From: Bacillota bacterium
GTDB lineage: Bacteria > Bacillota > Clostridia > Lachnospirales > Lachnospiraceae
Assembly: GCA_023437715.1 (NCBI GenBank)
Contig: JAEZFK010000053.1
Location: 159,590-223,589, forward strand
Direction of reading: 5' to 3'
DNA: 64,000 nucleotides
Made by a program: the position numbers and the translations under genes. Below the pieces are notes generated by a model. That model was not told where the DNA came from. It did no database searches and saw nothing but the letters and a program-made list of their open reading frames with translations. Below, in pieces: positions 57,127-64,000 of this stretch; position 1 is the stretch's first letter; each line of letters starts with the position of its first letter.

Positions 57127-58152
57127 ATGAGTGACAGACCATTTGATTTATTGAGCCTGGGCGAACTGCTTTTGCGCCTGTCTCCGGAAGGCGTGGAACG
57201 GCTGGTCCGGGGGGACTCCTTTCAAAAGCAGGTAGGCGGTGCGGAATTAAACGTTGCCGTGGGTGCGGCTCTCTTGGGGCTGCATACCGGAGTGGTGACT
57301 CAGCTTCCGTCTCATGATATGGGAAATTTTGTCAAGAACAAGGTCCGTTCCTATGGGATCAGTGATGACTATTTCGTATACGACAGCAGCGCCAGCGCAA
57401 GGCTGGGGCTTTATTATTACGAGTACGGGGCCTATCCCAGAAAGCCTAAGGTCATTTATGACAGGAAGAACAGTTCCTTTGTCAGCATCAGCGAGGACTC
57501 CTTTCCAGAGGAAATGTATAAGGCCACGACCTGCTTCCACACCACAGGCATCACCCTGGCCCTGTGTGAGGAAACCAGAAAAACCGCTGTTTCCATGATC
57601 CGCAAATTCAAGGAAAACGGCACTATTATTTCCTTTGACGTAAACTACCGGGCCAATTTATGGACAGGAGAAGAAGCGAGAGAGTGCATCGAGCAGATAC
57701 TGCCCTATGTGGATATTTTCTTCTGCTCCGAGGATACGGCAAGGCTGACCTTTAAAAAAGAGGGAACGGTCAAGGAGATGATGAAGAGCTTTACAGAACA
57801 GTATCCCATTTCCATTGTGGCCTCCACCCAGAGAATCGTCCATAGCCCTAAAAGCCATACTTTCGGCTCTGTAATTTACGACGCCGCCAGAAACCAATAT
57901 TACGAGGAAGAGCCCTACCGCAACATTGATGTTGTGGACCGGATCGGAAGCGGCGACGCCTATATTGCAGGAGCTCTTTACGGGCTTTTAAGCAGCGGAG
58001 GAGACTGCATGAAGGCGGTCCAGTACGGCAATGCCACGGCGGCTTTAAAGAATACCATACCGGGGGATCTGCCCACCTCTGATTTAAGCGAGGTCAATAC
58101 GGTAATTCGGGAGCATAACGACAAGGGTCCCCAAAGTGAAATGAGCAGATAA
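57127..58152 (+). CDS. second PfkB-family sugar kinase (KdgK paralogue)
   Basis: A 341-residue kinase homologous to the gene before it: QVGGAELNVAVGAALLGLHT, SFDVNYRANLWTGEE and the C-terminal DRIGSGDAYIAGALYG with catalytic Asp. ATG at 57127 follows GGAGGAAATATCAG; an in-frame start 39 bases upstream lies within a hairpin region and is less likely. Tandem duplication with divergence suggests a related substrate, for example another 2-keto-3-deoxy sugar acid, but this is not shown by the sequence. It is last in the transcript and followed by a terminator. Confidence 0.85.
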   Translation: MSDRPFDLLSLGELLLRLSPEGVERLVRGDSFQKQVGGAELNVAVGAALLGLHTGVVTQLPSHDMGNFVKNKVRSYGISDDYFVYDSSASARLGLYYYEYGAYPRKPKVIYDRKNSSFVSISEDSFPEEMYKATTCFHTTGITLALCEETRKTAVSMIRKFKENGTIISFDVNYRANLWTGEEARECIEQILPYVDIFFCSEDTARLTFKKEGTVKEMMKSFTEQYPISIVASTQRIVHSPKSHTFGSVIYDAARNQYYEEEPYRNIDVVDRIGSGDAYIAGALYGLLSSGGDCMKAVQYGNATAALKNTIPGDLPTSDLSEVNTVIREHNDKGPQSEMSR

Positions 58153-58207
58153 GCGGATAAAATAAGGTTGATAAAGTTAAAGCAAAGTAAGAGTTAAGAA
58201 ATAGAAA

Positions 58208-58246
58208 AAGTCCTGTCAGGCAATTCCGACAGGACTTTTTTTTTGT
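58208..58246 (+). terminator. terminator of the kdgA-kdgK transcript
   Basis: AAAAGTCCTGTC and GACAGGACTTTT form a 12-bp stem followed by TTTTT. Confidence 0.9.
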
Positions 58247-58278
58247 TAAGGAATGCTGCTCCAGGCCTTATTTGCAGG

Positions 58279-59052
58279 CTAATTGCCGCATTCAATACTG
58301 ATTTCGTTGAATTTATCCAGAATATCTTCCACCAAAAGATTGGATTTTCTCTCTCCGGCTTCGTCGATAATAGCCTGCCCCTGGTGCATCATCAGCAGGC
58401 GGTTTCCATATTCCACCGCGTAGCGCAGATTATGGGTTACCATAATGGTGGTAAGGCCCTTTTCCTTTACAATCTTGCCGGTCAGCTCCATGATGATCTC
58501 CGCTGTTTTAGGATCCAGGGCAGCGGTGTGTTCATCCAGGATCAAAAACTCAATTGGTGTCATGGTGGACATGAGAAGAGCCATGGCCTGCCTTTGCCCG
58601 CCGGAAAGGACTCCTACCTTTACGTGAAGCTTATCCTCAAGGCCGAGGCCCAGAGAATGTAGCTGTTCCTTATAAAACTGTATTCTCTGGCGGTTCGTGC
58701 CCGGACGGAGATTAAAAGGCTTTCCCTTTGTATCGGCCATGGCCATATTTTCAAGGATGGTCATATTGGGACAGGTACCCATGGCCGGGTTCTGGTAAAC
58801 CCTGCCGATGCGCCTCTGGCGCTTGTATTCCGGCATCTCTGTGATGTCATTGCCCCCAATGAGGATGGAGCCGCTGTCAAGGGAAATGCTTCCGCAGATG
58901 ATGTTTAAAAGTGAGGTCTTTCCGGAGCCGTTGCTTCCCACAACTGATACGAACTGCCGATCCTGGATGGTCAGGCTGAAATCCCGGAACAGACACATTT
59001 CATTGACAGTTCCCTGGTTGTAATATTTATTGATGTTCCGAAGCTCAAGCAT
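58279..59052 (-). CDS. trpZ: tryptophan ABC transporter, ATP-binding protein
   Basis: A 257-residue ATPase. Walker A is VGSNGSGKTSL (about residues 36-46), the signature motif is VLSGGQRQAMA (about 148-158), and Walker B is EFLILDEHTAALDP. It overlaps the permease gene by eight bases. The three-gene set behind a UGG-specific T-box corresponds to the trpXYZ tryptophan uptake system described in Firmicutes; family alone (DUF534-type transporter) would not give the substrate. It is the last gene of the operon. Confidence 0.88.
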   Translation of the reverse strand: MLELRNINKYYNQGTVNEMCLFRDFSLTIQDRQFVSVVGSNGSGKTSLLNIICGSISLDSGSILIGGNDITEMPEYKRQRRIGRVYQNPAMGTCPNMTILENMAMADTKGKPFNLRPGTNRQRIQFYKEQLHSLGLGLEDKLHVKVGVLSGGQRQAMALLMSTMTPIEFLILDEHTAALDPKTAEIIMELTGKIVKEKGLTTIMVTHNLRYAVEYGNRLLMMHQGQAIIDEAGERKSNLLVEDILDKFNEISIECGN

Positions 59053-59929
59053 GATTTTTCACCTTCTTTTCCCTGCCGTTGCTGAGCACCAGAATGCCCA
59101 GGAACAGAACTGCTGTAATCAGCTTTAAATCCGACGCTTCCATACCCAGATAAATGGCAAAGGATACGCATGCCTTATATAGGATGGAGCCCACAATAAC
59201 CGCTGTGGTGGATTTAACAAAGCCGATCCGTTTAAACAGCTTGGTGCCGATGATTACGTTTGCCAGACCGATGACAATGGTTCCGGTTCCCATGCTGATT
59301 TCAAAAAAGCCTTTCTGCTGGCAGTAGACAGAGCCCGCCAGGGCGGCCAGGCCGTTTGCAATAGCCAGGCCGATGACCTTTACCATGCCCTTGTCTTTGG
59401 CTAAGGAGGTGACAAGGGTTTCGTTGTCCCCCACAGCCCGGAGCAGGTAACCGGAGCGGGTCTTTAAATACTGATCCAGCAGAAGCTTTACCGCCAGCAC
59501 AATCACAAACAGAATGATGACAACGGTGTAGTCCGAGATTCCCTGGGGGAAAATTGCGCTTATAAAGCTGTTTTCAAAAATAGAATCATTATTAAAAAGC
59601 GGAACGTTGGCCTTGCCCGCCACCCTTAAATTCACGGAATAGAGGGCGGTCATGACAATGATACCTGACAGAAGATCACGAACCTTTAATTTCACATGGA
59701 TGAAACCGGTAATACATCCGGCCAGGGCTCCTATGGCAAAAGCGATAAAAAGCGTTGCCAGAGGGTTTATTCCGGCCAGGATCAGGGTGACGGTGATTGC
59801 GCCGCCCAAGGGAAATGTTCCATCCACGGACAGATCCGGAAAATCCAGAATCTTATAGGTGATGTAAACGCCCAGGGCCATAATAGCATAGACCAGGCCT
59901 TCTTCAAAAACGCCAAGTATAATTGACAT
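59045..59929 (-). CDS. trpY: tryptophan ABC transporter, permease
   Basis: A 294-residue membrane protein with about eight hydrophobic segments, of the branched-chain-type permease superfamily. It includes YITYKILDFPDLSVDGTFPL near the N-terminus and LRAVGDNETLVTSLAKDKGM, the cytoplasmic loop that meets the ATPase. ATG follows AGTTATATC after GGAGGAAG. It is the second gene of the T-box-controlled operon. Confidence 0.88.
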   Translation of the reverse strand: MSIILGVFEEGLVYAIMALGVYITYKILDFPDLSVDGTFPLGGAITVTLILAGINPLATLFIAFAIGALAGCITGFIHVKLKVRDLLSGIIVMTALYSVNLRVAGKANVPLFNNDSIFENSFISAIFPQGISDYTVVIILFVIVLAVKLLLDQYLKTRSGYLLRAVGDNETLVTSLAKDKGMVKVIGLAIANGLAALAGSVYCQQKGFFEISMGTGTIVIGLANVIIGTKLFKRIGFVKSTTAVIVGSILYKACVSFAIYLGMEASDLKLITAVLFLGILVLSNGREKKVKNHA

Positions 59930-59968
59930 GATATAACTTCCTCCAGTATGTTCCTTTGTTTCGATAAA

Positions 59969-61069
59969 TTATTTCTGCTTAATATCTGTAAAAAGCTCTG
60001 CTGCAGAGGATGTCAGATCTGAGGGCAGTGTGATTCCCAGATTCTCCGCAACCTTGCTGTTTCCGTAGAAAGCAGCATCCTTGATGACTTCAAAATTCAT
60101 TTCGCTGGCCTTTGACTCGCCCTTTAATACCTTTGCAGCCATCTTGCCGGTCTGCTTGCCTAAATCCACATAATCAAGTCCCATGGCAGCCAGACAGCCG
60201 ATTTTCACCTGCTCCACTTCGCTTCCGAATACCGGGATGTTTTTCTTAGCTGCTTTGTCTAAGATCAGCGGGAGAGAGCTTACAACTGTATTATCCGTCA
60301 GATTGTTCAGACAGTCAACCTTTTCCAGAATATTGTCCGTAGCCAGAGGGATATCGGCGGTAGCGGTTACAGGGCCTTCTACGATTTCAAAACCGTAATT
60401 GGCAGCAGCAGCCTTGTATTCCTTAATGGCTGTTTCAGAGTTTACCTCGCTGGTGCTGTAAAGGATACCGATGGTCTTTGCATCCGGAAGAATCTTGCGG
60501 ATCATTTCCAGCTGCTTTTCAACAGGAAGCTTGTCGCTGGTTCCTGTAACTTCCCCGGCAGGAGTTCCGTCCGCATTTGCCAGAGCAGCGGCAACCGGAT
60601 CCGTAACTGCTGTAAAGATGACGGGAACATTGGCTTTTTTCGCTCCGCCGTATGCAGCCTGTGCGATAGGAGTGGCAATGGCGCAGATTAAATCTGTTTT
60701 CTTGGAAAGAAAGTTGTTGATGATCTGGCTGGCAGTACCGCCGTCAGCCTGGGCATTTTCATACAGAACGGTTAAGTTCTTTCCCTCTTCGATTCCTTCC
60801 TCTGCCAGACCCTGTAAAAAGCCTTCCCGGCAGTTGTCAAGGGAGCCATGCTCTGCGAACTGGGCGATTCCGACGGTATAGGATGCGCCGTCTGACGCTG
60901 TTTTACTCTCTTCCCCCTTGGCGGAGGATTCTGCGGCAGTTGTTTCCTCCTTAGCGGAAGTCTGGGCTGCAGAGCTTTCGCCGGAAGCCTGGGGAGCTGG
61001 CTTTGAACAGCCGGAGAGTGCGGCGGCAGCAAGAGCTGCCAGTAACAGGGTTTTCATAGATTTTTTCAT
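59969..61069 (-). CDS. trpX: tryptophan ABC transporter, substrate-binding lipoprotein
   Basis: A 366-residue exported protein of the ABC-type DUF534/TrpX binding family. The lipoprotein signal ends ALAAAALSGC (lipobox cysteine about residue 21), followed by a Ser/Thr/Glu-rich linker. The domain starts YTVGIAQFAEHGSLDNCREG and has IGILYSTSEVNSE and PVIFTAVTDPVAAAL. ATG follows TAAGGAGGAAACATT. It is the first gene after the tryptophan T-box, so expression should rise when charged tRNA-Trp is scarce. Confidence 0.92.
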   Translation of the reverse strand: MKKSMKTLLLAALAAAALSGCSKPAPQASGESSAAQTSAKEETTAAESSAKGEESKTASDGASYTVGIAQFAEHGSLDNCREGFLQGLAEEGIEEGKNLTVLYENAQADGGTASQIINNFLSKKTDLICAIATPIAQAAYGGAKKANVPVIFTAVTDPVAAALANADGTPAGEVTGTSDKLPVEKQLEMIRKILPDAKTIGILYSTSEVNSETAIKEYKAAAANYGFEIVEGPVTATADIPLATDNILEKVDCLNNLTDNTVVSSLPLILDKAAKKNIPVFGSEVEQVKIGCLAAMGLDYVDLGKQTGKMAAKVLKGESKASEMNFEVIKDAAFYGNSKVAENLGITLPSDLTSSAAELFTDIKQK

Positions 61070-61144
61070 AATGTTTCCTCCTTAAAATGGTTTCCGTTGA
61101 AAATGGTTTCAGCCAGAATAACCGGGACAGCCGGGATTTTGGGA

Positions 61145-61385
61145 ATAAAAAAAGCCCCAGGTACGTTAAAAAACGTACTTGAGACGAATCGTGCAATCCG
61201 CGGTGCCACTCAAATTGGCTTTATAAAAGCCCACTTTTCATATACTGACATATATGCCACCGGAAATAACGGTTGTGGTTGCCGTCAGCCCCTACTGATA
61301 CAAGGTTCAGGGCCGCCCTCAAAAGTCCATTCAGCTATCAGCTCCATACCGCACTCGCACCACCGGCGGCTCTCTGAAATTTTGC
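61145..61385 (-). promoter_or_regulatory. T-box leader, tryptophan-specific (UGG specifier)
   Basis: On the minus strand, AGAGAGCC...GGTGGTGCGAG starts stem I. The specifier loop reads GAATGGAC, with UGG at 61329-61327, the tryptophan codon. The T-box sequence TGGCACCGCGG is at 61208-61198. A terminator (AAGTACGT...ACGTACCTGGGG then TTTTTTT, 61147-61185) follows, overlapping the antiterminator region. Uncharged tRNA-Trp would stabilise readthrough into the transporter operon. Confidence 0.95.
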
Positions 61386-61438
61386 TTGGAAAGCTTACTC
61401 CTCTTTTTCAACGGTTTATTTTTATTTCATTTAACCGT

Positions 61439-61467
61439 ATATTAATACGTCTGAGGGGATTTGTCAA
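61439..61467 (-). promoter_or_regulatory. promoter of the T-box/tryptophan transporter operon
   Basis: On the minus strand, TTGACA (61467-61462) and TAATAT (61444-61439) with a spacer of exactly 17 bases, about 55 bases before the T-box stem I. Confidence 0.85.
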
Positions 61468-61651
61468 CTGTTAATTTAAAAGAATTTATTTCGCGGCCTC
61501 TTTTTATTAGCTCTGAAAAGGCTTGGAAATGGCTGGATTGCTTTAAAAGGCAGCTGTCTGTTGTTTTTTTTATTCCTCTGAGTTACAATGAGAGCAATTG
61601 AATAAATCCGGCAAAATCCGGTAAAATATTTTCTGCGCTTGGAGGAACATA

Positions 61652-62200
61652 GTGTTTTTAATTTTCTTTTCTGTCCTGACTGATGAACAGCGTCATTTAG
61701 TGGAACAGATTTTCAAAGACAATCATATTAAGTTTTACCGCATTTCTTTTAAAATTTTAAAATCCGAATCATCTGCCAACGATGCTGTGTCGTCTGCTTT
61801 CCTGAAAATAATGGATAATATTGAAAGAATATCAGACCTGCCCTGTCCCCAAATGATGGCTTTCTGCGTTACAATAGTGAAAAACGCTTCGGTGGACATC
61901 ATCAGACAATCGGAAAGGCTTATCTATGTTGATACCTTTGAGGATCAGCAGTGTGAACAGGCGAACAGTCTCGAAGAGGAATACATAAGCATGGCGGAAG
62001 TTCAAGAGATGAAAGAGCTGTTGTCCAGGCTTTCACAGGAGGAACGGCAATTCATACATCTTAGATATGCGAACGAAATGGGATATGAGGCAATTGGAAA
62101 GCTTTTAGGTCTGTCTACGGAAGCGGCCAGAAAACGGGGCCAGAGGATAGTACAAAAGCTGAAGAAATTGTACGAAGAAAGAGGGAACGGCATTGAATAG
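61652..62200 (+). CDS. ECF-type RNA polymerase sigma factor
   Basis: A 182-residue sigma-70 family member with region 2 (about 20-85, including SSANDAVSSAFLKIMDNI) and region 4 (about 125-178) whose helix-turn-helix reads NEMGYEAIGKLLGLSTEAAR. GTG start at 61652 six bases after TTGGAGGAACATA. The stop overlaps the next gene by eight bases; that gene is its probable anti-sigma factor. It would direct transcription of stress genes, likely including the secreted protein downstream. Confidence 0.9.
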   Translation: MFLIFFSVLTDEQRHLVEQIFKDNHIKFYRISFKILKSESSANDAVSSAFLKIMDNIERISDLPCPQMMAFCVTIVKNASVDIIRQSERLIYVDTFEDQQCEQANSLEEEYISMAEVQEMKELLSRLSQEERQFIHLRYANEMGYEAIGKLLGLSTEAARKRGQRIVQKLKKLYEERGNGIE

Positions 62201-63131
62201 CAATTTTGAAAAATTATTAAAGGCTGCCGCAATTTTTTCGCTGAATGAAGAAATACGCAATGATGAAAGCGATCTTAAAGATGCTGCTCTCTCTGTGACA
62301 TTAAATGCAGGGCAAAAATATAATCTGACTGAAAAAATATTGCTTTTACCGGAAAAAGAGATGTTTGTGTTGTTCAGTAAATATTGCTTTCATCTTACGC
62401 CAGAAGAAACGGAGTTCTTTTTCAATATTGAAAATGCTGACGGTTATTTGAGATACTACCGAAAGCTATTGTCACGCCTTGTGGGATTGGCTGATGGAAC
62501 TGTTGTTTCCGAGGATTCGCTGGAGAAATCCTGTAAAAGGGCTATCAAAGCGTATGTGAAAAGGGAAACACAAGTAAATGAACATAATGGAAAAATCTTG
62601 TTTTTCCCTAAAGCACTAAGTCGGATGTTCATAGCTCTGCCAAGGCAGGCTGCTATTATCTTAATCACTGTGTTAATAGGGATTTCTGTAACATTGACAG
62701 TAAATGCCGAATTTAGGCAGAAAGTAATTTCATGGGTGGTTGAAATTTTTGAAACATACGGTATTTTTGAAATCAAGGGAGAAAAAGAACCTGACATGGC
62801 AGTTTTACAAACATATAAGCCGACCTATCTTCCAAAAGGATTTCAGCTTTTTAATACTGTTACGCAGCCAAGCTTGATTTTATATGAATATGGAACAGAT
62901 TCAGGGGAGAGTCTGAGTATTTTAATGAGCCTGTCTGATGGCCGGATTTATATGGATACAGAGGGCGTTGAGTTGAAAGAGGTTGACTTTGAAGGTACCA
63001 CTGCCTATTACTTTGAAAAGGATGACAGCAGTCATCTTATTTTCGGAAAAGATGGTTATCACTTTGTCGTGTATGGGAATGTTGATAAAGGTGAGATTTT
63101 AAAAATTGCAGAAGGCATAAAGATAAAATAA
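62193..63131 (+). CDS. anti-sigma factor with DUF4367 domain
   Basis: A 312-residue single-pass membrane protein. The cytoplasmic N-terminal half (about 1-145, sigma-binding) is followed by a transmembrane helix (about 150-170, IALPRQAAIILITVLIGISV) and an extracytoplasmic DUF4367-type domain that starts YKPTYLPKGFQLF and ends HFVVYGNVDKGEILKIAEGI. It starts with TTG at 62193 inside the sigma gene, after AGAGGGAACGG. Such pairs hold the sigma factor until an envelope signal is sensed; the signal is unknown. Confidence 0.85.
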   Translation: MNSNFEKLLKAAAIFSLNEEIRNDESDLKDAALSVTLNAGQKYNLTEKILLLPEKEMFVLFSKYCFHLTPEETEFFFNIENADGYLRYYRKLLSRLVGLADGTVVSEDSLEKSCKRAIKAYVKRETQVNEHNGKILFFPKALSRMFIALPRQAAIILITVLIGISVTLTVNAEFRQKVISWVVEIFETYGIFEIKGEKEPDMAVLQTYKPTYLPKGFQLFNTVTQPSLILYEYGTDSGESLSILMSLSDGRIYMDTEGVELKEVDFEGTTAYYFEKDDSSHLIFGKDGYHFVVYGNVDKGEILKIAEGIKIK

Positions 63132-63147
63132 AAAATTTAAAAAAGAT

Positions 63148-63206
63148 TGTCCCGTTTTTCCTCCTTGTACGTTATATAGGTATAAACCTAAAAAGTACAA
63201 GGAGGA
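63148..63206 (+). promoter_or_regulatory. candidate ECF promoter overlapping a 12-bp inverted repeat that covers the ribosome binding site
   Basis: TGTCCCGTTTTT (from 63148) and CGTTAT (63170-63175), 16 bases apart, look like an ECF -35/-10. TCCTCCTTGTAC (63159-63170) and GTACAAGGAGGA (63195-63206) are perfect inverted repeats. The second arm contains the ribosome binding site of the next gene, six bases from its ATG. On readthrough RNA the site would be sequestered; on RNA from the local promoter the first arm would be missing. Confidence 0.6.
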
Positions 63207-63212
63207 TTTTTT

Positions 63213-63644
63213 ATGCAAGTAAAGAAAACAGCAGCATTTATTATGACAGGAATTTTAGCGGCAGGTATGTATACAATTCCTGCAGCGGCAGGAACAGAGG
63301 CAACCGCTCAGTCCGGCAGGACTGAATTTCATGAGGTTACACCTTATTGGGATAGCACCATACTTGTAAAGCCGTCCATATCAAAATCTGGCCATACCCT
63401 CTCTGTTTCTGTCTTAATTACGCCCAAAAGCAACACCATAAAGTCATCGGGGACACTCTATCTTGAACAATACAGCGGAGGACAATGGAAAGCAGCCGCT
63501 TCCTGGGTAATCAGTAAAACTGGAACAGTGGATATTACAAAGACATATACTGAGATAAGCAATGGGAGGTATCGTACAAAGGTTGTTGTAATGACGGGAA
63601 CGGATAACATTACGGCGACTTCAGATGAGATTACGGTTGATTAG
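63213..63644 (+). CDS. small secreted protein, probable target of the ECF sigma factor
   Basis: A 143-residue exported protein. The signal peptide (1 to about 26) ends IPAAAG. A beta-rich domain follows (SKSGHTLSVSVLITPKSNTI, YLEQYSGGQWKAAASWVISK, then YTEISNGRYRTKVVVM), with the look of an immunoglobulin-like surface protein; I do not recognise a family. ATG at 63213 has the strong AAGGAGGA in the inverted repeat described above. No terminator separates it from the sigma/anti-sigma pair, so it may be read from two promoters. Confidence 0.75.
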   Translation: MQVKKTAAFIMTGILAAGMYTIPAAAGTEATAQSGRTEFHEVTPYWDSTILVKPSISKSGHTLSVSVLITPKSNTIKSSGTLYLEQYSGGQWKAAASWVISKTGTVDITKTYTEISNGRYRTKVVVMTGTDNITATSDEITVD

Positions 63645-63922
63645 GCAAAGATTGGCATTTCATCTTACCACATAATCATAACCCATCAGATGGCTTTGCT
63701 GACATTTCATCGAATGATTGTGAAAAAGGGGTGATTCCGTTGCACAGTTTGTTACAGTTTGGTCTAGTGACCGAGGTGAACATTGCAGTTTAGGTTTTGA
63801 CTAAAATAACTATCGACTTTTGGATTCACTTATTATGAAAGTGAAGATAATTCAAAAAACATAAAATGTTTGGAATGATATTGTCAATATTGGTTTACAC
63901 TTTTTTCTCAAGAATGTTCGAC
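63645..63922. other. intergenic region, no gene recognised
   Basis: AT-rich stretch with only short frames. No terminator with a T run is evident after the secreted protein gene. The right part, beyond about 63860, may belong to the element whose coding end enters from the window edge. Confidence 0.4.
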
Positions 63923-64000
63923 CTATGCTGCCTCCTGTAAAGAAGCATAATACTGTTGTCGCTTAACCATCGGAGGTAACCCGCCATTAGCAGAGCAGAT
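63923..64000 (-). CDS. 3' end of an unidentified minus-strand gene (window edge)
   Basis: On the minus strand, reading from the right edge, the frame gives 25 residues (ICSANGGLPPMVKRQQYYAS, then LQEAA) and a stop at 63925-63923. An insertion-sequence gene is possible from the look and place, but too little is visible to say. A short peptide starting at the internal ATG is the alternative. Confidence 0.3.
   Translation of the reverse strand: MCSANGGLPPMVKRQQYYASLQEAA

Overview
The window looks like a chromosomal segment from a spore-forming, strictly anaerobic Firmicute of the Lachnospiraceae type (Lacrimispora/Enterocloster/Hungatella-like). The basis is the class 1B dihydroorotate dehydrogenase pair (pyrK-pyrD), a YesM/YesN two-component system, a tryptophan T-box, rubredoxin, a Csp-like subtilase, choline-binding-type cell-wall repeats and strong Shine-Dalgarno sites. 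This is inferred from gene content and style; no database search was possible.

Layout. 1-2.3 kb: end of the pyrimidine operon (pyrF-pyrK-pyrD). 2.3-7.3 kb: a visibly AT-richer, mosaic integrated element placed exactly in the 5' end of pyrE. It is flanked by a 37-bp direct repeat made of the first codons of pyrE and carries an excisionase-like gene and a deleted integrase. Its cargo is a wall-binding secreted protein, a zinc-ribbon membrane protein, a metallophosphoesterase and a Fur-type regulator paired with a QueD-like protein. 7.3-13 kb: intact pyrE, small membrane proteins, VanZ-like, an M29-type aminopeptidase with a long N-terminal extension, and a chemoreceptor. 13.3-16.9 kb: purE-purM-purN-purD. 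17-27.2 kb: YesM/YesN two-component system, two paralogous sugar-binding lipoproteins, two permeases and a GH36 alpha-galactosidase, i.e. an alpha-galactoside uptake locus. 27.7-31.9 kb: a DUF4914-like P-loop protein, a LysR regulator and a wall-binding secreted protein.

32-37.3 kb and 51.8-58.2 kb together encode hexuronate catabolism: GntR regulator, uxuA, uxuB, kdgF, a DhuI-like isomerase, then uxaC with its LacI regulator, an IclR regulator, kdgA, kdgK and a second PfkB kinase. Glucuronate would go through fructuronate, mannonate and 2-keto-3-deoxygluconate (KDG) to KDPG and then pyruvate plus glyceraldehyde-3-phosphate; KdgF and the RpiB-like isomerase would feed unsaturated uronates into the same route. 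Between these arms lie rubredoxin, a subtilase whose catalytic serine is glycine, an amidase, a tRNA-dihydrouridine synthase, class I ribonucleotide reductase (nrdA-nrdB with candidate NrdR boxes), tmRNA and a decayed accessory patch. This is followed by an M15 peptidase, two tiny Asp/Arg/Asn/Cys-rich proteins sharing one unusual promoter motif, and a divergent RelA/SpoT-like synthetase.

58.3-61.5 kb: a minus-strand ABC transporter (binding protein, permease, ATPase) behind a T-box whose specifier codon reads UGG, which identifies it as a tryptophan transporter. 61.6-63.6 kb: an ECF sigma factor, its DUF4367 anti-sigma factor and a small secreted target gene whose ribosome binding site lies in a 12-bp inverted repeat.

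The observations most worth following are the pyrE-targeting element, the orphan RelA/SpoT-like protein, the Ser-to-Gly subtilase, the paired tiny proteins with a shared sporulation-type promoter, the ribosome-binding-site inverted repeat in the ECF regulon, and an unidentified terminator-bearing leader RNA at about 47.3 kb.
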